Shown piece by piece: positions 47,958-55,004 of a stretch of 64,000 nucleotides of DNA. The DNA lies in NCBI GenBank assembly GCA_034120015.1, contig JAXEIF010000029.1:124001-188000 (forward strand), read 5' to 3'. The DNA is from CALXOJ01 sp034120015 (GTDB lineage Bacteria; Spirochaetota; Spirochaetia; JAFGXN01). The position numbers and the translations under genes are program-made. The notes under the pieces were generated by a model that saw only the letters and a program-made list of their open reading frames with translations, did not search any database and was not told where the DNA came from. How positions within the stretch are numbered: the first letter of the stretch is position 1; each line of letters begins with the position of its first letter.

Positions 47958-50348
47958 ATGAAAAAATCTGTTCTGTTTTTGGCAACAGTATTGTTCCTTA
48001 TCGGGTGTCCCGAAGGAGAAGGAAAAAATATCGATGTGGCTCCGCGGATTACTCTGATCGGACCTTCCGAAGTCTTTTTTAATGTCGATGATATTTATAT
48101 CGAATACGGTTATACAGCAACCGATGTCGACGGGAACGATGTTTCGTCTCTCGTGCGACGCGACACTTCAACGCTGAATATGGGAAAAGAAGGCTCTTAT
48201 CAGGTTTCCTATGTGGCAGTCGACCGTAAAGGAGTAAAATCGGATGCGGTTTATAGAACCGTTAATGTCGGTAATGCGTTTGCTCCGGAAATAACCATTT
48301 CCGGATCCAATCCCCTTCTGTTGAAGCTGAACGGAGAGTTTACGCAGCCCTCGGCAACCGCTATGGCGTATGACGGCACCGATCTGAGTGACTCGATTCA
48401 GGTCAATGCGGAGAGTGTCGATACGACCAAAGTGGGGACTTACATTGTTTCTTATACCGTCACCGATTCGAGCGGAGTGACCGGCACAGCTCAGCTTTAC
48501 GTATATGTAATGGAATCAAGTTCACCGCGGATTATTGTGGAAGGGGTCGGTGCAATAGCAGATAATCCGTATCCGCTTCAGGTGCAGGGAGCATCAGCAA
48601 GCGATGAGACTGTTAAATCTTATTTGAACAAAGCGTTGCCCTATTTTCAGGCCTACGATTTGGAGGACGGAGATATTTCTTACAAAGTAACGGTCAGCGA
48701 AGATGAAGTGTACAATAATCTTATTTCTGCTTTGAAGGCTGATTCGGCTTCAGACAACACTCCTAAGGCGTTGACTTTGACAGTTTCCGATTCTAGCGGT
48801 AATACTCCCAGTCCGCTTCCCGTATTTTACGTAACGGTGGTAACCGACACAACACCGCCTGTTATTACTCTTGCAGATGATCAGCCGATGTATACCATCG
48901 AAATAGATGCATGGAACGATAACACAAAAGCGTGGAATGAGCTGTTTCAAAAGTTGGGTGCAACAATTATAGATGATTCCATGGAAGAGTATACTCCGAA
49001 GCCGTTTACACCGAATACACCGATTGATGGTATTTCAGAACACGGCATAGATGATACGGCTTTGCGTGCCGCTTTGACAATGAACGGCGATCGTGATCAA
49101 TTTTTGGCCAATTATGATTACAATAATGCGACGGCTCCGCTTAACTATAAGAAGGTGACATTGTGGGCGAAGGATATGGCCGGTAATTCAGTTACAAAAG
49201 AAATTACCGTTTATTTGACCGATACGACCGCACCGGAAATTATTAAATCAAATATTACGATCCCCTTTGGAATTTCGGCTGTTTCCAGCTCTCATCAATT
49301 ACGGTGGCAGGATAATTCAGGTGCGGAAGGATCTTGTTCCGGTCTTGATTTGGCGGCAATCGATAATGCCTTGACGGAAGGTTCTTTTAACGTTACTTTT
49401 ACAGCGATGCATCCAAATAATCCGAGTAAATCGTCTACTTTGACTTACCCGGTTCGGGTCGGTTCGCCCCTATTATCTCCGTCTGGCGGCAGTTGGGTAA
49501 ATAACAATCTTCTGGCACAGGCGGGGGTTAATTATAATTTCTTGACAAAAGCATCTGATTATACCGGTAATGACGGAAAAGGTGTAGCTAAAAATCTGAA
49601 ACCGATTACACCTATAGGATGGAGTTTTGCAACACCGCGAGATGGTAGTTCCGGAGAATGGTATTGGACTTCACTGTTTTCCAGCGGACATGGGCCTATT
49701 AATGCTGTCAGTGCGGCTGATCCGAACAATGACTGTATTGTCTGTTGCGGGGTGCTTTATCCTTCTTCTGCTCCTACAATAGGTGCCTACTTGACATGCG
49801 GGAATATCGGAGTGGGTGCTGCTTCTACAATGATTAGAAATGTTAATGTTGCGATTTCGACTACAGCCAATGTAACTTTGTATAATGGCGTAACTTATGA
49901 AATCGGCTATGATGCGGCTGATTTTAAAACATCTGGATCAGCTTTAGGAGATACAGGAGGCGCGCGCTATTTGGATGTCGCACGAACAGCTGGAACAGGT
50001 ACTTTTGGAGGACAAACAATTTATAGTGTTTCTCATACGGCTGCGGTAAAAACCAATAAGGATACCTGGGCCTATGAGCACATGGGGTTCGTCGGTAATT
50101 ACAGCGGATCGGAATGGGAAAATCAGTCAGGACAGACGACGATTAGCGGTGGAAATATCACTTCTGTTAGTTTGCTTTACTCGATTCTTGACCCAGGTAA
50201 TAGTGCCGATTACGGTTCGCTTGTTACTAATTTCCGTATTTGCCCCGTCAAATGGAAAGGCAAACAGGATAAAACGAAGCCCGACTCGCCGATCGGCTAC
50301 TGGAATTACGATACCTCTTCCGGTGCTGTAACCTGGTCCGAAAATTAA
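47958..50348 (+). CDS. DUF5011/Ig-like repeat lipoprotein, last of the cluster
   Basis: 796 residues with signal MKKSVLFLATVLFLIGC. Two DUF5011-type Ig-like units come first (about 30-100: ITLIGPSEVFFNVDDIYIE ... GSYQVSYVAVDRKG; about 105-180: KVGTYIVSYTVTDSSG), then further Ig-like units (about 185-420). A C-terminal domain (about 500-796) is rich in Gly, Ser and Asn. The gene from about 48.5 kb on uses more A/T-ending codons (ACA, TCT, GGT, AAT) than its neighbours, which may mean separate origin of this part. DUF5011 units are common spacers in secreted enzymes and adhesins; here no enzyme domain is seen. Confidence 0.72.
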   Translation: MKKSVLFLATVLFLIGCPEGEGKNIDVAPRITLIGPSEVFFNVDDIYIEYGYTATDVDGNDVSSLVRRDTSTLNMGKEGSYQVSYVAVDRKGVKSDAVYRTVNVGNAFAPEITISGSNPLLLKLNGEFTQPSATAMAYDGTDLSDSIQVNAESVDTTKVGTYIVSYTVTDSSGVTGTAQLYVYVMESSSPRIIVEGVGAIADNPYPLQVQGASASDETVKSYLNKALPYFQAYDLEDGDISYKVTVSEDEVYNNLISALKADSASDNTPKALTLTVSDSSGNTPSPLPVFYVTVVTDTTPPVITLADDQPMYTIEIDAWNDNTKAWNELFQKLGATIIDDSMEEYTPKPFTPNTPIDGISEHGIDDTALRAALTMNGDRDQFLANYDYNNATAPLNYKKVTLWAKDMAGNSVTKEITVYLTDTTAPEIIKSNITIPFGISAVSSSHQLRWQDNSGAEGSCSGLDLAAIDNALTEGSFNVTFTAMHPNNPSKSSTLTYPVRVGSPLLSPSGGSWVNNNLLAQAGVNYNFLTKASDYTGNDGKGVAKNLKPITPIGWSFATPRDGSSGEWYWTSLFSSGHGPINAVSAADPNNDCIVCCGVLYPSSAPTIGAYLTCGNIGVGAASTMIRNVNVAISTTANVTLYNGVTYEIGYDAADFKTSGSALGDTGGARYLDVARTAGTGTFGGQTIYSVSHTAAVKTNKDTWAYEHMGFVGNYSGSEWENQSGQTTISGGNITSVSLLYSILDPGNSADYGSLVTNFRICPVKWKGKQDKTKPDSPIGYWNYDTSSGAVTWSEN

Positions 50349-50356
50349 GTTTTTGA

Positions 50357-50380
50357 CCGCCCCTTTGGGGCGGGTTTTTA
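50357..50380 (+). terminator. Intrinsic terminator of the lipoprotein cluster
   Basis: Stem CCGCCCC/GGGGCGG (50357-50363 with 50367-50373), loop TTT, then T5. Confidence 0.88.
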
Positions 50381-50458
50381 TATTAGAAGGAATGGGTTTA
50401 CCCCGACGGAACCGACCGGGGCAGGGCCGCAGGGATCGAGAGCCCCCCCGAAAACGAC

Positions 50459-50487
50459 TTGACAAAACCGGACGGAGAAGTTATTAT
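50459..50487 (+). promoter_or_regulatory. Promoter for the CAT-anticodon tRNA
   Basis: TTGACA (50459-50464), 17-base spacer, TATTAT (50482-50487). The tRNA begins nine bases on. Confidence 0.8.
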
Positions 50488-50495
50488 AAAACATC

Positions 50496-50569
50496 GGGCC
50501 TATAGCTCAGTCGGTTAGAGCACTTGACTCATAATCAAGGTGTCCCAGGTTCAAGTCCTTGTGGGCCCA
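50496..50569 (+). tRNA. tRNA with CAT anticodon, probably tRNA-Ile2
   Basis: Acceptor GGGCCTA pairs with TGTGGGCCC-type 3' strand; D arm GCTCAGTCGGTTAGAGC; anticodon arm CTTGA-CTCATAA-TCAAG; T arm with GGTTCAAGTCC. CCA is not encoded. CAT is shared by Met and by lysidine-modified Ile2 tRNAs. The acceptor pairs C4-G69 and C5-G68 are those recognised by TilS in E. coli, so Ile2 (reads AUA) is more likely than elongator Met. Confidence 0.9.
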
Positions 50570-50598
50570 AACGCGCTGTTTTTCGGCGCGTTTTTTTA
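50570..50598 (+). terminator. Intrinsic terminator after the tRNA
   Basis: AACGCGC/GCGCGTT stem (50570-50576 with 50586-50592), 9-base loop, T-rich tail. Confidence 0.82.
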
Positions 50599-50605
50599 TT
50601 TTTGC

Positions 50606-50635
50606 TTGTCACAGAATCCGTCGTCGTGGTATAAT
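50606..50635 (+). promoter_or_regulatory. Promoter for glgA, placed for a leaderless mRNA
   Basis: TTGTCA (50606-50611), 18-base spacer, TATAAT (50630-50635), then five bases to ATG 50641. No Shine-Dalgarno. Confidence 0.75.
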
Positions 50636-50640
50636 AAACC

Positions 50641-52122
50641 ATGCAGATATTAATGGTGGCCAGTGAGGCCGTTCCTTTTGTCAAGACAGGCGGTTTGGCG
50701 GATGTCGTTTCGGCACTTTCCAAACAGCTGAAGAAAAACGGGCACGATGTGCGCATCGTGATGCCGCGTTATTATAAGATCGACCGTTCCCGGCTGGAAC
50801 TGCTGCCGGGGGCGCTCGGCATTCCGCTCGGGTTCGGACAGGTTTGGGGCGGCGTGTACGAGGGGCGTCTGCCGGGAACCGAAGTGCCGGTTTATTTCCT
50901 CGATCACGAAGGATTTTACGGACGTGACGGCGTGTACGGCGAGTTCGGCGGCAGTTATCCCGACAATGCGTCGCGGTTTGTGACGCTCAGCCGCGGTGCG
51001 TTTCAGCTTTGCAAAAAGTTGGGATGGTATCCGGACATTCTTCATCTGCACGACTGGCCGACGGCGCCGGCGGCCGTTTTTCTCAATACGTGGGAGAAGA
51101 GCGGTTATTTTACCAAAACCGCTGCGGTGCTGACGATTCACAATCTCGGCTATCAGGGGTGGTTCCCGAAAGACGATTTGACGCTGTTTCAGTTGCCGTG
51201 GGAAGAGTTTTACGAAAGCGGTCTGGAAAGACACGACAGCCTTAATTTTCTGAAAGCGGGTATTCTGAAGAGCGATTTGATTACGACGGTATCGCCGACT
51301 TATGCGCGCGAAATTCAGGGCAGCGGCTACGGTGAAGGGTTGCAGGATGTGCTGGCACAGCGCCGGTACGATCTGTACGGAGTATTAAACGGGTGCGACT
51401 ACGAAGACTGGAATCCCGAGACCGATAAACTGATTCCGTTTAACTATTCGGAAGAAACGCTGCGGGAGAAGGTCCGTAATAAGGAAGCGCTGCAACGGGA
51501 ACTGGGGCTGACACCCGATGCGAAAGTGCCTTTGATCGGAATGGTATCGCGGTTGGCCGAGCAGAAAGGGTTCGGTGCATTATGCGGACCGGGTTCGGGT
51601 GCGCTTTACCCGATTTGCCGCGATATGAAAGTTCAGTTTGTGATTTTGGGAACGGGAGAACAATGGTGCGAAGGTGAGTTGCGGCAGCTGGATTCGGTAT
51701 TGCCGAATCTGCGCGCGGAGATTCGTTTCAACAACGCTTTGGCGCACAAAATCGAGGCGGCGGCCGACTTTTTCCTGATGCCGAGTGCTTACGAACCGTG
51801 CGGACTGAATCAGATGTATTCTCTGCGTTACGGAACACTGCCGATTGTCCGACGTACGGGCGGTCTGGCCGATACGGTCTGGCAGTATAATGAGGCGGAC
51901 GGCGGAGGAAACGGTTTTCTCTTCGATGATCTGACCCCGAATGCGCTGTATAATGTGGTCGGATGGGCGGTGTCAACCTGGTATGACCGCCCCCGGCATA
52001 TCGAGAAGATGAGAAAAACGGCAATGGCGCGTCGGTTCGATTGGGCGCAGTCGGCGGCCGAATACGAACATCTGTATGCCGTGGCTTTCGATAAGCGAAA
52101 GCGTTTTCATAATTTGTGGTGA
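50641..52122 (+). CDS. glgA: Glycogen synthase (ADP-glucose, GT5)
   Basis: 493 residues starting MQILMVASEAVPFVKTGGLADV, where KTGGL binds the sugar nucleotide. Other GT5 marks are HLHDWPTA, TIHNLGYQG, VSRLAEQKGF and the acceptor loop PSAYEPCGLNQMYSLRYGT. It lengthens glycogen from ADP-glucose. No other glycogen genes are near, yet it heads an operon with a methyltransferase, a DUF2156 protein and argH. The methyltransferase ATG lies two bases after its stop. Confidence 0.94.
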   Translation: MQILMVASEAVPFVKTGGLADVVSALSKQLKKNGHDVRIVMPRYYKIDRSRLELLPGALGIPLGFGQVWGGVYEGRLPGTEVPVYFLDHEGFYGRDGVYGEFGGSYPDNASRFVTLSRGAFQLCKKLGWYPDILHLHDWPTAPAAVFLNTWEKSGYFTKTAAVLTIHNLGYQGWFPKDDLTLFQLPWEEFYESGLERHDSLNFLKAGILKSDLITTVSPTYAREIQGSGYGEGLQDVLAQRRYDLYGVLNGCDYEDWNPETDKLIPFNYSEETLREKVRNKEALQRELGLTPDAKVPLIGMVSRLAEQKGFGALCGPGSGALYPICRDMKVQFVILGTGEQWCEGELRQLDSVLPNLRAEIRFNNALAHKIEAAADFFLMPSAYEPCGLNQMYSLRYGTLPIVRRTGGLADTVWQYNEADGGGNGFLFDDLTPNALYNVVGWAVSTWYDRPRHIEKMRKTAMARRFDWAQSAAEYEHLYAVAFDKRKRFHNLW

Positions 52123-52124
52123 AC

Positions 52125-52730
52125 ATGAATAAAATTATTTCTGCCTATTATAAAGATAAGATGAAAGATTCCGAACCCGACTTCAGAGTGCACGGTTGGG
52201 AAAGCGAGGAGGCCGTTCGCGAACGCTATAACGTATTGTTTCGGGCGGTCGATTTGAACGGAAAATCTCTTCTCGATGCCGGCTGCGGAACGGGTGCGCT
52301 TCTTGATGAAATAAAGGGCAGAAAAATCCGTTGCGGTTATTTGGGAATCGATATTCTTCCGGAGATGGTTGAGATGGCGAGGAAGCGGCGACCGGACGGG
52401 ACGTTTTTGTGTCTTGATTTGAGTGAAGACAATCCGTTCGACCGCAACTGTTTTGATGTTGTGTATGCTTCGGGGATGTTTAATCTGAATACAAACGATA
52501 ACGAAGCGTTTTTGGCGCAGATGTTGCCGATGTTTACGGAAATAGCCTCCGAATGTGTTGTGTTTAATCTGCTGCATGAGCGGTCGCAGAACCGGGAAGA
52601 GGCTTATTTTTATTCGTCGCCGCACGCTGTGGAGCGTCTTCTGAAAAGAGTCCGCATTCGTCCGCGGTCGGTCGAATATGCTGACGGCTATCGGCAGAAT
52701 GATTTTTCGGTTATCCTGAGGTTGTCATGA
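52125..52730 (+). CDS. Class I SAM-dependent methyltransferase
   Basis: 201 residues from ATG 52125; an in-frame GTG at 52116 overlaps the glgA stop and is an alternative. The SAM-binding motif I is LLDAGCGTGALL (about 50-61), followed by GIDILPEMVEMARKR and a motif IV region DVVYASGMFNL. No substrate can be named. It overlaps the DUF2156 gene by four bases (ATGA), so the pair is coupled. Confidence 0.82.
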   Translation: MNKIISAYYKDKMKDSEPDFRVHGWESEEAVRERYNVLFRAVDLNGKSLLDAGCGTGALLDEIKGRKIRCGYLGIDILPEMVEMARKRRPDGTFLCLDLSEDNPFDRNCFDVVYASGMFNLNTNDNEAFLAQMLPMFTEIASECVVFNLLHERSQNREEAYFYSSPHAVERLLKRVRIRPRSVEYADGYRQNDFSVILRLS

Positions 52731-53593
52731 AACTGTTGGCATTGGATGATCGGAGCAGGTTGGAGTCGATTCTCCGTTTCTCCGGGGATTTTCTGTCCGA
52801 ATACTGTTTTTCGAACCTCTATCTTTTTCGAAAAAAACATCATTATTTCGTGGAAGAGGCCGGCGGCTGTCTGTTTATCCGGGGAGTCAGCTATGACGGT
52901 CTTTCTTATGTGATGCCGTGCTGTCTGAAGCAGCTGGAGTGTCCAGAATATCGGGAAGAACTGGTTGCGGCTCTTGATCATGTGGATATGATTTTTCCGG
53001 TTCCTTCGAGAGCGTTGGCCTTTTTTTCTGCGGAAGAGTTTCGGTTCGAATCGATGCAGGAGGATTTGGATTATATATATGAACGGGAAAAGATGCGTCT
53101 TTATCCGGGGCGGCGTCTTCAGAGTAAGCGCAATCTGCTGTATCAGTTTCTGAAAAACGAACCGAATCATCGCATTGCCGAAATAGATGATCCGGAGGCC
53201 CGAAAGGGAGCGTTTACGGTCTTGGAGCGGTGGCAGGCGGAATCCGGTTTTGAAGTGACCGAAGATACCGATTACGAACCGTGCCGTGAGGCGCTGGAAT
53301 TGTATGACCGGTTGGGACTTTGCGGTTTTACGGTTTTCGGGGAGAATGGTCCGGTCGGATTTCTGATAGGAGAGCCGATTCAGGATGATGTCTTTGCCTA
53401 TCATTTTGCCAAAGGCGACAAATCGGTTAAGGGAATTTATCAGTTTCTCTTCAGCGCGGCAGCGTCCCGACTGGCGGAAGGGTATTCGTATATTAATATG
53501 GAGCAGGATTTGGGGAATTTGCCTTTACGTGCTTCCAAATCTTCATATTTGCCGGATATGATGGCTCAAAAATACAGAATTTTTAAACGGTGA
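52727..53593 (+). CDS. DUF2156 (GNAT-like) protein
   Basis: 288 residues. It fits the DUF2156 family, which has two fused GNAT-like folds and is related to the aminoacyl-transfer domain of MprF. Visible marks: FSNLYLFRKK near residue 24, DLDYIYEREKMRLYPGRRLQSKRN (the LxGxxxxxKRN-type motif about 110-130), and the closing NMEQDLGNLPLRASKSSYLP. These proteins may transfer an acyl or aminoacyl group to lipids or peptides. Between the methyltransferase and argH; function unknown. Confidence 0.78.
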   Translation: MKLLALDDRSRLESILRFSGDFLSEYCFSNLYLFRKKHHYFVEEAGGCLFIRGVSYDGLSYVMPCCLKQLECPEYREELVAALDHVDMIFPVPSRALAFFSAEEFRFESMQEDLDYIYEREKMRLYPGRRLQSKRNLLYQFLKNEPNHRIAEIDDPEARKGAFTVLERWQAESGFEVTEDTDYEPCREALELYDRLGLCGFTVFGENGPVGFLIGEPIQDDVFAYHFAKGDKSVKGIYQFLFSAAASRLAEGYSYINMEQDLGNLPLRASKSSYLPDMMAQKYRIFKR

Positions 53594-53602
53594 GGGAACG
53601 AA

Positions 53603-54967
53603 ATGGCAAAGCTGTGGCAGAAAGATTACAGTTTGAATTCTTTGATTGAGGAATTTACGGTAGGCAATGATCCGGTTTTGGATCTGGAACTGATAGCGGC
53701 GGATTGTGTGGCATCGACAGCACATGCGAAGATGCTGGCTTCAATCGGAATCCTCACGCAGGAAGAAGCAGCCGGTTTATGCGGAGAGCTCGGACAGATT
53801 ATTAAAGAGGCCTCCGGGAAAAAATTTAAGATTGCCTTTTCAGATGAAGATTGTCATACGGCTATTGAAGGGCGTCTGACCGAGAGACTCGGTGATGCCG
53901 GTAAAAAAATTCATACCGGCCGTTCCCGAAATGATCAGGTTGCGACAGCTTTACGACTGTATTCGAAAGCCTATGTATTGGAAATGATACATGTGCTTTG
54001 CGAATTTACCGAAACAGCCCTGGCACTGGCCCGCCGTGAGGAAAAAACGCCCATGCCGGGGCGCACTCATTTACAGACAGCGATGCCGTCGTCGGTCGGA
54101 TTGTGGGCAGCTTCGTTTGCTGAGGAAATTATCGATCATATTCGCCACTTTTTCTCGCTTTATGAACTGGTTGATCAGTGTCCGCTCGGTTCCGCAGCCA
54201 GCTACGGTGTGCCGTTGCCGTTAAACCGCGAAATGACAGCTTCGCTGATGGGCTTTTCCCGCGTTCAAAACAATGTTTTGTATGCCAACAATTCGCGCGG
54301 AAAGTTTGAATCGATGCTGGTTGATGCGGCCGATGCGGTTTGTCTCTGCTTTTCGAAGGCGGCACAGGATTTGATTTTGTTTTCACTGCCCGAATTCGGT
54401 TATTTTTCGTTGCCGCGGGAATTGTGTTCGGGTTCGAGCATTATGCCGCAAAAGAAGAATCCGGACGGCTTGGAGCTGATGCGGTCGAAATCCGCGGTAA
54501 TCGGCGGCTGTTCAATGACCATTAAGAATATACTGCGTTCGACACCCTCGGGCTATAACCGTGACTTTCAGGATACGAAGGAGCCGTTTTTGAAAGCGGC
54601 ACGGTTGTCGGTTCAGTGCGTTCGTATTATGGAGCTGACATTCCGCAAACTGGAAGTGAACCGCGACCGCCTGAGACAGTCGTTTACTCCGGATATTTTC
54701 GCGACGGATGCGGCATTGGAAAAGGTTATGTCCGGAGAAAGTTTTCGCAATGCATATAAAGATGTCGGACTTCATTTGAACCGACTGAAACAGTATGATC
54801 CCGATAAGGCAATTGCCGACAGAACATATACGGGAACAACGGGATGTCTGAATTTGGAAAAGGCAGAACAGGAACTTCGCATGCTTACGGAGAAAGAAAG
54901 TAATGAAACCGATCGTTATCAGTCGGCTTTGGAAACTTTAACCGGATTGTCGGTACGAATTTTTTAA
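53603..54967 (+). CDS. argH: Argininosuccinate lyase
   Basis: 454 residues. The fumarase/aspartase superfamily signature GSSIMPQKKNPD starts at Gly277 and includes the catalytic Ser; HTGRSRNDQVAT and DCHTAIEGRL (about 85-120) are the other conserved blocks. It cleaves argininosuccinate to arginine and fumarate. No argG or other arginine genes are in the window. It begins nine bases after the DUF2156 stop and closes the glgA operon; no terminator is seen before the fucosidase gene 37 bases on. Confidence 0.94.
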   Translation: MAKLWQKDYSLNSLIEEFTVGNDPVLDLELIAADCVASTAHAKMLASIGILTQEEAAGLCGELGQIIKEASGKKFKIAFSDEDCHTAIEGRLTERLGDAGKKIHTGRSRNDQVATALRLYSKAYVLEMIHVLCEFTETALALARREEKTPMPGRTHLQTAMPSSVGLWAASFAEEIIDHIRHFFSLYELVDQCPLGSAASYGVPLPLNREMTASLMGFSRVQNNVLYANNSRGKFESMLVDAADAVCLCFSKAAQDLILFSLPEFGYFSLPRELCSGSSIMPQKKNPDGLELMRSKSAVIGGCSMTIKNILRSTPSGYNRDFQDTKEPFLKAARLSVQCVRIMELTFRKLEVNRDRLRQSFTPDIFATDAALEKVMSGESFRNAYKDVGLHLNRLKQYDPDKAIADRTYTGTTGCLNLEKAEQELRMLTEKESNETDRYQSALETLTGLSVRIF

Positions 54968-55004
54968 AAAGTTGATATAAAAATATACATTACGGGAGAA
55001 TCTT

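Noticed and set aside
51541..51640. Frameshift in glgA near the unusual segment after LAEQKGF
   Set aside because: The frame stays open with good GT5 motifs on both sides, and the segment length is compatible with family variation.
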